Positions 8,550 to 18,359 of a stretch of DNA of 64,000 bases are shown here, one piece after another. The notes under the pieces were generated by a model that was not told the DNA's origin, did not search any database, and was given only the letters and a program-made list of their open reading frames with translations. Positions within the stretch are counted from its first letter, which is position 1; the number at the start of each line of letters is the position of its first letter. A program made the position numbers and the translations under genes. This DNA comes from J054 sp965223095 (GTDB lineage Bacteria; Pseudomonadota; Gammaproteobacteria; Steroidobacterales; GCA-2729495): assembly GCA_965223095.1 (NCBI GenBank), contig OZ244979.1:3038001-3102000 (forward strand). The letters are read 5' to 3'.

Positions 8550-9567
8550 CGGCCCGCCGACAAAACATGGCATCGCCATAGCTATAGAACCGGTAACCGG
8601 CGGCAACCGCATGCCGATAGGCGGCCATGACCGCGTCGCTACCGGCAAAGGCACAGACCAACATCAGCAGGGATGACGCGGGCAAATGAAAATTGGTCAG
8701 CAGAGCATCCACTACCCGGAAACGAAATCCCGGCCGAATGAACAATTGGGTATCCCCCTCAAACGACTGCAGCTCGCCGCCTAGCGCGGCGGTCTCCAGC
8801 GCCCGCACCACCGTTGTTCCCACGGCAACAATCCGCCCGCCGATGGCCCGTGTTTGGGCGATGTCAGCGCACAAGCCTGCGGACACGACGGCGTACTCGC
8901 GATGGAGCTTGCCACTGACCAGCTGCTCATCACGCAGCGGCGAAAACGTGCCCGCCCCGACGTGCAGGGTGAGGTGGCTAATTTCGACGCCGCGGGCACG
9001 CAAATGCTTGATCTGTGAGGCGTCGAAATGCAAACCAGCGGTGGGTGCGGCCACCGCCCCCGGCACTTGCGCGAATACCGTTTGGTAGCGCTCGCGGTCC
9101 ACACCATCGTCGCCGCGGCGAATATACGGCGGCAAGGGCATATGGCCCTTGGCCTGAAGATACGCTTCGATCGATTGGTTGAAGGCCAGCAGATAAAAAG
9201 GCCCGTCGCGCCCCTCAACGGTGACGGTTACCCCACCATCCAACAACAGTTCTTGACCCGCCTTGGGCGCCTTGCTTGAACGCAACTGAAACAGCGCCCG
9301 CCGCGGCGCCAAAATCCGTTCTAGCAACAATTCAAGCTTGCCGCCGCTGGCCTTCTTACCAAAAACCCGGGCGGGTAAGACTTGCGTGTTGTTAAGCACC
9401 AAGCGATCACCCGGCGCCACCAGCCGTGATAGCTCCGTAAACTGCCGGTCTTCGCAGCGACCGTCCGGGGTAATAAGCTCCAGGAGCCGGCTTGCGGAGC
9501 GCTGCGCTAGCGGCACTTGGGCAATTTGTGCCTCGGGTAGCTCAAAACTGAAATCGCGGGGCTCCAT
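8539..9567 (-). CDS. queA: QueA, S-adenosylmethionine:tRNA ribosyltransferase-isomerase
   Basis: Transfers and isomerises the ribosyl group of SAM onto preQ1-tRNA, giving epoxyqueuosine. The 342 residues start MEPRDFSFELPEAQIAQ and contain the QueA signatures DRLVLNNTQVLPARVFG, PLPPYIRR, AAPTAGLHFD and LHVGAGTFSPLR, plus the C-terminal TNFHLPASSLLMLV. It is the first gene of the queA-tgt-yajC-secD-secF series. The PDZ-protein gene ends 47 nt upstream on the same strand, so read-through from the sigma-factor group is possible. Confidence 0.96.
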   Translation of the reverse strand: MEPRDFSFELPEAQIAQVPLAQRSASRLLELITPDGRCEDRQFTELSRLVAPGDRLVLNNTQVLPARVFGKKASGGKLELLLERILAPRRALFQLRSSKAPKAGQELLLDGGVTVTVEGRDGPFYLLAFNQSIEAYLQAKGHMPLPPYIRRGDDGVDRERYQTVFAQVPGAVAAPTAGLHFDASQIKHLRARGVEISHLTLHVGAGTFSPLRDEQLVSGKLHREYAVVSAGLCADIAQTRAIGGRIVAVGTTVVRALETAALGGELQSFEGDTQLFIRPGFRFRVVDALLTNFHLPASSLLMLVCAFAGSDAVMAAYRHAVAAGYRFYSYGDAMFCRRADAV

Positions 9568-9614
9568 GGCCGCGCATTCTACGCCAGCTGATTTGCCGGA
9601 ATTCGCAGCCCTCG

Positions 9615-10406
9615 CTAGCCTTCAAGCGCCGCATCCTCACTGGACTGCCGGGCAGGTAATGCCGAGCTGAGTGTCATGGCGTCTTGATCACGCATGATCT
9701 GCAAACTCAGTTTTTCACCCGGCTCGTAAGACCGCAAAATGCGCATGGCATGCGCCGGATCCCGGGGTTCTCGGCCGCCGATCTGGCGAATGACATCACC
9801 ATCACGCAATCCAAGCTGGCCGGCTTGCGGCGCGCGAATCACCAAGATACCCGTGGACGTTCCAAAGTAACGGCCTAAATCAGGCGACAGCTCGACCAAT
9901 TCCATGCCGCGAAAGATGCCGGCATGACGCCAGGGCCGCACCATGGGACGCAACAGGCGCTCTTCAAATTCTTCGCCCAATTGCTGCAGAGATTCTCCAA
10001 ACGGAAAGGCGGGCATCAACTTTGGGTCCATCCGCTCCGCCTCGACGGTCGCTTGGCGGCTTTTACCCGCGCGCAAATAAGTTAGCTTGACGCGATCTTG
10101 CGGACGCACGCGATCCATGTAGCTGACGAGCTGACGATTCGCCTCGCGCGCCGAATCCGCGGTGAGCGATTGATCACCGATGCGCACCAAGGTGTCGCCC
10201 GCGCGCAAACCCGCGCGCTCAGCGGGCCCACCCGGAGACACGCCCAGTATGGTGACCCCCTCAACGGGGCCATCGCCCGGCTGACCACCCCCAATGTTGA
10301 TGCCCAGCATGGCGCGCTCGGTGTCCTGGGCCTGATCGGCGAGGGCCAGCTGCGTGGGTGCTCCGACTAAAAATAATATTATTAAATACAATATTTTATT
10401 AAACAT
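9615..10406 (-). CDS. Secreted protein with two PDZ domains, linked to an ECF sigma factor
   Basis: A 263-residue protein with a signal peptide (about 1-23, ending ALA|DQA) and two PDZ-like modules. The first is around 33-115 (GVSPGGPAERAGLRAGDTLVRIG) and the second around 165-245 (APQAGQLGLRDGDVIRQIGG). No serine-protease triad is visible, so it is not a DegS- or DegP-type protease. It follows a sigma factor and a membrane-anchored putative anti-sigma factor, which suggests a role in periplasmic sensing or as a regulon member. The signal-peptide codons are strikingly AT-rich compared with neighbouring genes (10366-10425). Function unknown. Confidence 0.8.
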   Translation of the reverse strand: MFNKILYLIILFLVGAPTQLALADQAQDTERAMLGINIGGGQPGDGPVEGVTILGVSPGGPAERAGLRAGDTLVRIGDQSLTADSAREANRQLVSYMDRVRPQDRVKLTYLRAGKSRQATVEAERMDPKLMPAFPFGESLQQLGEEFEERLLRPMVRPWRHAGIFRGMELVELSPDLGRYFGTSTGILVIRAPQAGQLGLRDGDVIRQIGGREPRDPAHAMRILRSYEPGEKLSLQIMRDQDAMTLSSALPARQSSEDAALEG

Positions 10407-10421
10407 ATTAAATAATTAACC

Positions 10422-10922
10422 TTATAGTGCATTGGCGTCAATTTCTCGATAGCGTGCGCGGACCAGCTCGTTCATCAAGCTCACTCGCTGTTGCCAGAGG
10501 GGTGTTTCCATCGTTTGGCCAGCCACGTTTTGTTGACGCATCAGCTGATGGTCAAGTACCGCGATGTGATCCTCTAGTTGGCCGATGACGGCCGCCGTTT
10601 GCGCACTCAGGCTCTGCGGCCGCGCGGGCAAACTGCGCAACTGGGCTTCCAAGGCCCGCGAGTGAGCTTGGAGACGTCCAAGATCACGCATAGCGATGGC
10701 CGAAGATGGCTGAGGGTCTACGCGCGACGACCTCGGCCAGTTATCCACCGCCGCCAGCGCCACCAAGACTAGCAACCCGCCTATCGCCAGGGCGGGCCTT
10801 GCGGGCTGGCGTCGGCGCCGACTTTGATCACGGCGAACTTGTGCATCGATCCGCGCCCAGGCATCGGCCGGCGGCACCAGTTCGGGAAGCCCTTGTAAAC
10901 GTTCTTTCAGCTCGTCGGTCAC
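10422..10922 (-). CDS. Putative membrane-anchored anti-sigma factor
   Basis: A 166-residue protein with a basic N-terminal cytoplasmic segment (ending RRDQSRRRRQPARP), one transmembrane span at about 43-60 (ALAIGGLLVLVALAAV), and a periplasmic region rich in heptad-like leucines (about 75-150) that may form a coiled coil. The GTG start overlaps the sigma-factor stop as GTGA, indicating translational coupling. The layout (cytoplasmic tail, one span, periplasmic domain, next to an ECF sigma gene) is typical of anti-sigma factors, but I do not recognise a named family. The role is inferred from context. Confidence 0.65.
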   Translation of the reverse strand: MTDELKERLQGLPELVPPADAWARIDAQVRRDQSRRRRQPARPALAIGGLLVLVALAAVDNWPRSSRVDPQPSSAIAMRDLGRLQAHSRALEAQLRSLPARPQSLSAQTAAVIGQLEDHIAVLDHQLMRQQNVAGQTMETPLWQQRVSLMNELVRARYREIDANAL

Positions 10923-11512
10923 GATGCCCTATCCCCACAGACGGCCGTTGAATCGGCGGGCAGCCGCAACCAGTCGCGCAATCGCACCCGCGCCCGCGCC
11001 AACTGCGACTTGGAAAAACTCGGACTCATGCCGAGCCGGGCGGCAATTTCAGCGTGGGTATAGCCCTCGACATCATGCAACACCACCACCACGCGGCTGA
11101 TGTCGGACAGGGTAGCCAAGGCGGCATCCAAATCTACACCTAAGCCCGGATCGGGCACCGCTGGATCAGCCGGTTCCCAAGGGCCTTGTTGGTCGTCAAC
11201 CAAATCGCGAAACAGTGTCGCGCGACGCTGCCAAGCCGTGCGCAAGTACATCAAACTCCGCGAAACGGCGATGCGGCGAATCCAAGTGGCCAGGGATGCA
11301 TCGCCGCGAAATTGCTGAATGTTCCGAAGAATCTCAACGAAGCTGTCTTGCAGCACATCGTCGGCCGCCACACGCGAGCCCGTTATTCGCGCCGCGAGAC
11401 TGAACACAGGGGGACCAAATTCCTCGAACAAGGCCGCCTGCGCACAGCGATCACCAGCCTGCGCACGACGCAGCAAATCGGGGCTAACGGTCTTGCCTGC
11501 AAATCCGGACAT
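10919..11512 (-). CDS. ECF-type RNA polymerase sigma factor
   Basis: A 197-residue sigma-70 family protein of the extracytoplasmic-function class. Region 2 is visible around 15-90, including DDVLQDSFVEILRNIQQFRG and WIRRIAVSRSLMYLR. Region 4 is around 125-185, with a helix-turn-helix in GYTHAEIAARLGMSPSFSKSQLARA. The two are joined by a short acidic linker, with no region 1.1 or 3. It is followed by a coupled putative anti-sigma factor and a PDZ protein. It is not obviously rpoE, because rseB and mucD are absent. Confidence 0.9.
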   Translation of the reverse strand: MSGFAGKTVSPDLLRRAQAGDRCAQAALFEEFGPPVFSLAARITGSRVAADDVLQDSFVEILRNIQQFRGDASLATWIRRIAVSRSLMYLRTAWQRRATLFRDLVDDQQGPWEPADPAVPDPGLGVDLDAALATLSDISRVVVVLHDVEGYTHAEIAARLGMSPSFSKSQLARARVRLRDWLRLPADSTAVCGDRAS

Positions 11513-11565
11513 CTAGCTTTAGATGCCCTAGCCTGGAAAAAAGTTGCGCGGCGGGTGAGCTAAGC

Positions 11566-12033
11566 CTACAAGCCCTGGGGACTGCCGGTTTCGCAGCTAG
11601 ATTTCAGATAGTCCAGAACCTCGTTCACCGTTGCATCCTCGCGAATGGTGGGGTTGCCGCCCTCCTCCAAAATATGGCCGTAAGCGGCTTCAACTTTCTC
11701 ATTCCAATGCTGCCGCAACTCCGCCCTGGCAACCTCCGTGGGCCGCAACCGGCGCCGGCGCCGGTCCGCGGGGTCAATGTATTCCTCCAGAAACCCTTTG
11801 GCCATTTGGTCAGAAACGTAGCGTGAGATACTGGACTTGGGCAGTTGTGTGATCTCGGATAAGTCCGTCACAGTGGGATTATAGTCGGCACGATCCAAGA
11901 CGACGATGGTCAACACTGTGAGCAACTCACCCGTGGGTAAACTGCCATAGCGATGCACTGACATCAGCAACCATCGCCAAACCAGGGAATAGGCAATGGC
12001 CACATTTTTACTTACCGACATTTCAGCATTCAC
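11566..12033 (-). CDS. MarR-like winged-helix transcriptional regulator
   Basis: A 155-residue DNA-binding protein with a winged helix-turn-helix around residues 54-100 (NPTVTDLSEITQLPKSSISRYVSDQMAKGFLEE, then wing residues DPADRRRRRLRPT). I place the start at the GTG at 12033 because a perfect AGGAGG lies 6 nt upstream on the minus strand. A longer frame reaching 12225 only reads the antisense of the neighbouring tRNA gene. An ATG 4 codons downstream is the alternative start. The target is unknown. It lies between the tRNA-Leu gene and the ECF sigma gene. Confidence 0.78.
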   Translation of the reverse strand: MNAEMSVSKNVAIAYSLVWRWLLMSVHRYGSLPTGELLTVLTIVVLDRADYNPTVTDLSEITQLPKSSISRYVSDQMAKGFLEEYIDPADRRRRRLRPTEVARAELRQHWNEKVEAAYGHILEEGGNPTIREDATVNEVLDYLKSSCETGSPQGL

Positions 12034-12071
12034 TGCGATCCTCCTATCAGCCGAACGAAGACTAAGCGGCT

Positions 12072-12101
12072 GTGACTCGCCAATCAATCTTTTGCTAGAG
12101 T
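12072..12101 (+). promoter_or_regulatory. Candidate sigma-70 promoter of the tRNA-Leu gene
   Basis: GTGACT at 12072-12077 (four of six matches to TTGACA) and TAGAGT at 12096-12101 (four of six to TATAAT) are separated by 18 nt. A GC-rich discriminator, GCGCCCC, follows, as in stringently controlled stable-RNA promoters. The mature tRNA begins 25 nt after the -10 element. It overlaps the upstream region of the divergent MarR-like gene. Confidence 0.5.
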
Positions 12102-12125
12102 AGCGCCCCGCGAGACGCCGGACCT

Positions 12126-12212
12126 GCCGGGATGGCGAAATTGGTAGACGCGCCGGATTCAAAATCCGGTGGGGTAAAACCCGTGTCGGTTCGAGTCCGA
12201 CTCCCGGCACCA
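12126..12212 (+). tRNA. tRNA-Leu (CAA anticodon)
   Basis: An 87-nt tRNA with encoded CCA (12210-12212). The acceptor stem GCCGGGA (12126-12132) pairs with TCCCGGC (12202-12208), with discriminator A. The anticodon stem CCGGA/TCCGG encloses loop TTCAAAA, giving anticodon CAA at 12160-12162, which reads UUG codons. The long variable arm (GGTGGGGTAAAACCCGTG region) and the GGTTCGAGTCC T-arm fit a class II leucine tRNA. It stands alone on the plus strand between minus-strand genes. Confidence 0.97.
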
Positions 12213-12257
12213 AATGAAAACTCACCGCTCAGCTGAGGCCACCACGCGCGGGGCGCG

Positions 12258-13889
<1,632 letters not shown>

Positions 13890-13898
13890 CAGCTATCC

Positions 13899-15722
13899 TT
13901 AGGCACTTTGCCGCGACGCGCGCTTGCGGTCGATTTCGCTGAGCAACTTCTTGCGAATACGACTGCTCTGCGGGGTGACCTCGACCAGTTCATCGTCGTC
14001 GATGAATTCCAAAGACTGTTCTAGGCTGTAACGGACGGCCGGTGTGAGCAGCAGGTTCTCATCAGTCCCGGCGGCACGAATATTGGTCAGCTGCTTAGCC
14101 TTAGTGGGATTCACCACCAAATCGTTACCGCGGCTATGAATGCCCACCACCATGCCTTCATAAACTTCGTCGCCGTGGCCGATGAACAAGCGGCCACGCT
14201 CTTGCAAGCTAAACAATGAGTAAGCCAAGGCCTTGCCCGTTACCTTGGAAACCATGACCCCACTATTTCGTTGCGCAATGGCCCCCGGTACACGCCGGTC
14301 GTAACCATCAAAGACGTGATACAGCAGACCCGTGCCCGCCGTGGTGGTGAGATACTCGGTGCGAAAACCAATGAGGCCACGGGCGGGAATCCGGTAGTCC
14401 AGGCGCATTCGCCCTTTGCCGTCCGCCTGCATATCCAGTAACTGCCCCTTGCGTTGCGCGAGCTTCTCCATCACGCCGCCCTGGTAAGCCTCTTCGAAAT
14501 CTACCGTGAGTTGCTCCCAGGGCTCGCAGAGCTGACCATCGATTTCTTGCTCGATCACTTCGGGCCGCGACACGGCTAGTTCATAACCCTCGCGACGCAT
14601 GGTTTCTATCAGCACCGACAAGTGCAATTCGCCGCGGCCGGAAACGCGAAATTTATCGGGATCTTCAGTCGTTTCGACGCGCAGCGCCACGTTGTGCTGA
14701 CGCTCCCGTTCCAGGCGTTCACCGATCTGACGGCTGGTCAAAAATTTACCATCCCGCCCAGAAAACGGTGACTTGTTGACCTGGAAGGTCATGCTAATGG
14801 TCGGTTCATCCACAGTCAGCGGCGGCAAGCCCTCGACCTGGTCGCGATCGCATAGGGTGTCTGATATGGCTAAATCCTCAATGCCGGAGAAAGCCACGAT
14901 GTCGCCGGCGCGGGCAGCCTCTGTTTTCAAGCGCTGCAAGCCATGGAAGCTATACAACTCCATTAAGCGTCCGGCGCGAGTATTACCCTCGGCGCCAACA
15001 ATGCTCACTGGTGAGTTGGCCTTGGCGGTCCCGCGGGTCACTCGACCGACACCCATGACACCAACGTAAGTGTCGTAGTCCAGGCTGGAAACTTGCAGCT
15101 GCAAACCGCCCGCCAGATCCACCGCGGGCGGCGGTACAAACTCGACAATGGCCTGAAACAACGCGGTCATATCACCGTCACGCACCTCGGCTTCAGTGCC
15201 GGCATAGCCACCTAGGGCAGATGCGTAAATCACAGGAAAATCCAGCTGCGCGTCCGTCGCACCCAAGCGGTCAAACAGATCAAAAGTTTGATCCAATACC
15301 CAGTGCGCCCGCGCGCCGTCGCGATCGATCTTATTGATGACCACCAAAGGGGTCAGGCCACAGGCAAAGGCCTTCTGCGTCACAAAGCGGGTCTGTGGCA
15401 TAGGGCCATCCACGGCGTCGACCAGCAGCAGCACGCCGTCGACCATAGACAAGACGCGCTCCACCTCGCCACCGAAATCGGCATGGCCTGGCGTATCCAC
15501 GATATTGATCCGCCAGTCACCCCAGGTAATCGCGGTGTTCTTGGCAAGAATCGTGATGCCCCGCTCGCGCTCTAGATCGTTGGAATCCATGACACGATCC
15601 GGGACAGCCGCACGCGTATCCAAGGTACCCGATTGGCGCAAGAGCTGATCAACCAAGGTGGTCTTGCCATGATCTACGTGCGCGATGATGGCGATGTTAC
15701 GAAGCGCTTTTGCGGTGGTCAT
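13899..15722 (-). CDS. typA: TypA/BipA ribosome-associated GTPase
   Basis: A translational GTPase involved in ribosome assembly and stress or cold responses. The 607 residues show HVDHGKTTLVDQLL, ERGITILAKNTAI, DTPGHADFGGEVER and VINKIDR. EF-G-like domains follow, and then the BipA C-terminal domain with RGNDLVVNP and KQLTNIRAAGTDE. The ATG at 15722 gives the expected N-terminus, but the upstream leader is very AT-rich and shows no Shine-Dalgarno sequence. Length and motifs are complete. Confidence 0.96.
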   Translation of the reverse strand: MTTAKALRNIAIIAHVDHGKTTLVDQLLRQSGTLDTRAAVPDRVMDSNDLERERGITILAKNTAITWGDWRINIVDTPGHADFGGEVERVLSMVDGVLLLVDAVDGPMPQTRFVTQKAFACGLTPLVVINKIDRDGARAHWVLDQTFDLFDRLGATDAQLDFPVIYASALGGYAGTEAEVRDGDMTALFQAIVEFVPPPAVDLAGGLQLQVSSLDYDTYVGVMGVGRVTRGTAKANSPVSIVGAEGNTRAGRLMELYSFHGLQRLKTEAARAGDIVAFSGIEDLAISDTLCDRDQVEGLPPLTVDEPTISMTFQVNKSPFSGRDGKFLTSRQIGERLERERQHNVALRVETTEDPDKFRVSGRGELHLSVLIETMRREGYELAVSRPEVIEQEIDGQLCEPWEQLTVDFEEAYQGGVMEKLAQRKGQLLDMQADGKGRMRLDYRIPARGLIGFRTEYLTTTAGTGLLYHVFDGYDRRVPGAIAQRNSGVMVSKVTGKALAYSLFSLQERGRLFIGHGDEVYEGMVVGIHSRGNDLVVNPTKAKQLTNIRAAGTDENLLLTPAVRYSLEQSLEFIDDDELVEVTPQSSRIRKKLLSEIDRKRASRQSA

Positions 15723-15790
15723 TTGCTTAAATAATTACTTTTAAAATATGAAGTTAGTATATATTTATGATATATATTTTAATTAAAAAA
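15723..15790. other. AT-rich island between rhlE and typA
   Basis: About 68 nt of almost pure A+T (a run of TATATATTTATGATATATA-like sequence) in a GC-rich background, immediately upstream of typA on the minus strand. It offers several TATAAT-like hexamers reading toward typA. It may be the typA promoter, an H-NS-like protein binding site or an unstructured leader. No ORF is credible here. Confidence 0.6.
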
Positions 15791-15812
15791 ACACTCGGAC
15801 AGACTCCGGGAT

Positions 15813-17051
15813 TTAAGCCGCTCGGCCACGTCTGCGGCCTCGACCGGACCCGCTCCGCCGAGACGTCGCCGGCTGGCGGCGCGATGTAGCCTGCGGCTGT
15901 TCCGCGCGACGGGCTGGCTGGCGGGGCTCATAACCCGGCACCCACTCCTGGGGAATCTCGCCCTTGAGCAAGCGTTCAATCGCTCGCAGGTAAGCTCGTT
16001 CATCCGCAGACACCAAAGAAATCGCGGCCCCCGCATGGCCAGCGCGTGCCGTTCGACCAATGCGATGGACGTAGTCCTCGGGCACATTGGGCAACTCGAA
16101 ATTCACCACATGCGGCAGTTGATCAATGTCGAGGCCGCGGGCTGCAATGTCGGTGGCCACTAGCACCCGCACAGCGCCTGCCTTGAAGTCTTTCAACGCA
16201 CGAGTCCGCGCCCCCTGGCTCTTGTTGCCATGAATCGCCGCAGCGCTTAAGCCGTCATCCTGCAACTGTTTCGCAAGACGATTGGCGCCATGTTTGGTGC
16301 GGGTAAACACCAAAACCTGGCGCCAATTGTTACGGCCGATCAATTCAGACAAGAATTCACGTTTGCGGTTCTTGTCGAGGGGATAGACCAGTTGCTTCAC
16401 CCGTTCGGCGGTAGCATTGCGCGGTGCGACGTCGATCTGCGCCGGGTTTTCCAGCAGCTGGCCAGCCAGTTGGCGGATGTCCTTCGCGAAGGTGGCGGAA
16501 AACAAAAGGTTTTGGCGACGAGCCGGCAACAGCTGAAAGATGCGGCGAATGTCTCGCAAAAAGCCCATATCCAGCATTCTGTCGGCCTCATCGAGAACCA
16601 AGGCTTCGACACCCGATAAATCGACAGTACCCTGCCCGGCGTGGTCCAACAGACGACCGGGTGTCGCCACCAAGACATCAACCCCCCGCCGCAAGGCTGC
16701 GATCTGTGGATTGATGCTGACACCACCGAAAACAACGGTGCCGTATAGAGACAGATGTTTTCCGTAAGTCTTGAAACTATCGGCAACCTGAGCCGCTAGC
16801 TCGCGGGTGGGCGTCAAGATCAAGGCGCGCACGCGACGGGCACCGCGCGGCTGTGATTCGGCTAAGCGCTGCAGTAGTGGCAAAGCAAATCCGGCGGTTT
16901 TGCCGGTACCAGTTTGTGCGCCGGCCATCAGATCACGGCCTGACAGCACCACCGGAATGGCCGCGCGTTGAATGGGCGTCGGGCTATCGTAGCCCTGTTC
17001 CTCAACAGCACGCAGCAACTCGGCCCGCAGACCGAGGGATTGAAAAGACAT
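15813..17051 (-). CDS. rhlE: DEAD-box RNA helicase, RhlE type
   Basis: An ATP-dependent RNA helicase, probably acting in ribosome maturation or RNA decay. The 412 residues contain the Q motif (PTPIQRAAIP), motif I AQTGTGKT, Ia PTRELAAQV, the DEAD motif in LVLDEADRMLDMGF, motif III SAT, motif V ATDIAARGLDID and motif VI HRIGRTARAG. The C-terminal tail is low-complexity and Arg/Ser/Gly-rich, typical of RNA-binding extensions. I chose the ATG at 17051 (MSFQSLGL); 23 extra upstream codons do not match the family. It is separated from typA by the AT-rich island. Confidence 0.92.
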   Translation of the reverse strand: MSFQSLGLRAELLRAVEEQGYDSPTPIQRAAIPVVLSGRDLMAGAQTGTGKTAGFALPLLQRLAESQPRGARRVRALILTPTRELAAQVADSFKTYGKHLSLYGTVVFGGVSINPQIAALRRGVDVLVATPGRLLDHAGQGTVDLSGVEALVLDEADRMLDMGFLRDIRRIFQLLPARRQNLLFSATFAKDIRQLAGQLLENPAQIDVAPRNATAERVKQLVYPLDKNRKREFLSELIGRNNWRQVLVFTRTKHGANRLAKQLQDDGLSAAAIHGNKSQGARTRALKDFKAGAVRVLVATDIAARGLDIDQLPHVVNFELPNVPEDYVHRIGRTARAGHAGAAISLVSADERAYLRAIERLLKGEIPQEWVPGYEPRQPARRAEQPQATSRRQPATSRRSGSGRGRRRGRAA

Positions 17052-17370
17052 GGATATAAAGCTCCGCGATCGGCCCGCCCGGTGCTGCCTGCGCCGGTAC
17101 GGTCGGGGCGAGATCGACATTCTTAAAGTCGGCTCCGGCCAGGCTGGCCGGGCGAGCGAACGCAGACCGATGTGCGTTCAGGCGGGAGCACTATACCAGA
17201 AGCTGTGACCAATATATGCCACCGGTTACATGGCGCCGCGGATCTCGACCTTCAAGATGTCGCTACACTCGTTTCATACGCGCTAAACGCTGCGATCTGC
17301 TTGGGTCGGCGTGCGCCTGGTAACGGCGGACCTTCTCGCGCTGGTCGCAACGATCCATTAATCTGCGCGC
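17052..17370. other. 319-nt divergent intergenic region
   Basis: The gap between the divergent rhlE and Nudix genes holds no credible ORF. It contains a near-perfect palindrome, CCGGCCAG-G-CTGGCCGG, around 17134-17150, and moderately AT-rich patches (for example ACTATACC around 17190) that could hold promoters. I could not assign a matched -35/-10 pair to either flanking gene. Confidence 0.5.
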
Positions 17371-17910
17371 ATGAAGTATTGCAGCGAGTGCGGGCAACCC
17401 GTGGAATCGACGGTGCCAGCAGGTGACAATCGCGCTCGTTTTGTCTGCACAGCCTGCGGCTTCGTTCATTACCGCAATCCCCTCATCGTAGCGGGCTGTG
17501 TGCCCGAGTTCGATGGAAAAATATTGCTCTGTCGCCGGGCCATTGAGCCTAGGCATGGCTATTGGACGGTGCCCGCGGGATTTATGGAATTGCGGGAAAG
17601 CCTTCCCGAGGCTGCATTGCGGGAAACCTGGGAAGAAGCCCTGGCGCGCGTGGAACTAGGCCACTTGTTTGCCGTGGTAGATGTTGTCCATGCCGGTCAG
17701 GTCCACGTATTTTTTACTGGAAAATTGGCGGCGCCAGACTTCGCGCCGGGCGAAGAAAGCCTTGAAACCAAACTATTTTCACCCGATGACATACCCTGGG
17801 ACGACCTAGCCTTCCCCAGCGTGCGGGTCGCCTTGCAACGGTACCTAGAGAACCAGCGCGCCGGTAGCCAGGCGCTGCACCTGTGCACTGCACCACGGAT
17901 AGGAACCTAG
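17371..17910 (+). CDS. Nudix hydrolase with N-terminal zinc ribbon
   Basis: A 179-residue pyrophosphohydrolase. An N-terminal zinc ribbon uses Cys4, Cys7, Cys26 and Cys29, as in NADH-pyrophosphatase-like Nudix proteins. The Nudix box runs from Gly70 through Glu76 to RETWEEAL at 84-91. It keeps the REx2EE core, but the usual glycine near the end of the box is Leu91. It is shorter than NudC and lacks that enzyme's N-terminal domain, so the substrate could be a dinucleotide or something else. It stands alone, followed 106 nt later by the ferredoxin gene on the same strand. Confidence 0.85.
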   Translation: MKYCSECGQPVESTVPAGDNRARFVCTACGFVHYRNPLIVAGCVPEFDGKILLCRRAIEPRHGYWTVPAGFMELRESLPEAALRETWEEALARVELGHLFAVVDVVHAGQVHVFFTGKLAAPDFAPGEESLETKLFSPDDIPWDDLAFPSVRVALQRYLENQRAGSQALHLCTAPRIGT

Positions 17911-17940
17911 TTGAAGGATATTGTTATGCTTGGAAAGTAT

Positions 17941-17968
17941 TTGATTTCAACGCATTTTTGAATAAAGT
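17941..17968 (+). promoter_or_regulatory. Candidate promoter for the ferredoxin gene
   Basis: TTGATT at 17941-17946 and TAAAGT at 17963-17968 are separated by 16 nt. Each matches the sigma-70 consensus at four of six positions. The region is AT-rich and lies about 50 nt upstream of the ferredoxin ATG, with a GGAG ribosome-binding site a few nt before that ATG. The call rests on sequence resemblance only. Confidence 0.4.
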
Positions 17969-18016
17969 ACCCCGCCTCAACACAGCCACGGTGGGATCAG
18001 CCTGCCGGAGAACCCC

Positions 18017-18340
18017 ATGACCTTCGTCGTTACCGAAAACTGTATTAAATGCAAGTACATGGACTGCGTGGAAGTTTGTCCCGTGGATTGCTTCCATGAA
18101 GGGCCGAACATGCTGGTCATTGATCCGGAGGAGTGCATTGACTGCACCCTGTGTGAGCCTGAATGCCCCATCGAAGCCATTGTGTCCGAAGACGAAGTGG
18201 CAGATGACCAGAAGCAATTTCTGGCCCTAAATGAAGAACTCTCTCAAGCGTGGCCGGTGATCACCGAAGCCGGCACACCACCGGACGATGCCGACGAGTG
18301 GAAAGACAAGCCCGGCAAGTTAGATCTGCTAGAACGCTAA
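18017..18340 (+). CDS. fdxA: FdxA-type seven-iron ferredoxin
   Basis: A 107-residue ferredoxin expected to carry one [3Fe-4S] and one [4Fe-4S] cluster. Cysteines at 9, 12, 17, 21, 25, 40, 43, 46 and 50 fit the FdxA pattern: CIKCKYMDCVEVCPVDC, then CIDCTLCEPECPIEAI. The acidic C-terminal half (DEVADDQKQ onward) is also typical. It probably acts as a low-potential electron donor; the partner is unknown. It is convergent with dsbC, with no clear terminator in the 19-nt gap. Confidence 0.95.
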   Translation: MTFVVTENCIKCKYMDCVEVCPVDCFHEGPNMLVIDPEECIDCTLCEPECPIEAIVSEDEVADDQKQFLALNEELSQAWPVITEAGTPPDDADEWKDKPGKLDLLER

Positions 18341-18359
18341 AACCGCCGCATCGGCGCGC

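Noticed and set aside
7419..9500. Long open frames antisense to tgt and queA, and similar shadows elsewhere
   Set aside because: They are overlapped by well-conserved genes, lack ribosome-binding sites and have no family resemblance; GC-rich DNA commonly gives such frames.
9615..10406. DegS/DegP-type protease
   Set aside because: PDZ domains are present but no trypsin-like catalytic triad or GNSGG-type motif is visible.
12126..12212. tRNA-Leu as an attachment site for a genomic island
   Set aside because: No integrase gene adjoins it and no direct repeat of the tRNA 3' end was noticed; flanking genes are housekeeping.
12034..12225. N-terminal extension of the MarR-like protein
   Set aside because: The extra residues (VPGVGLEPTRVLPHR and so on) are the antisense translation of the tRNA-Leu gene. 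A perfect AGGAGG 6 nt before the GTG at 12033 fixes a better start.
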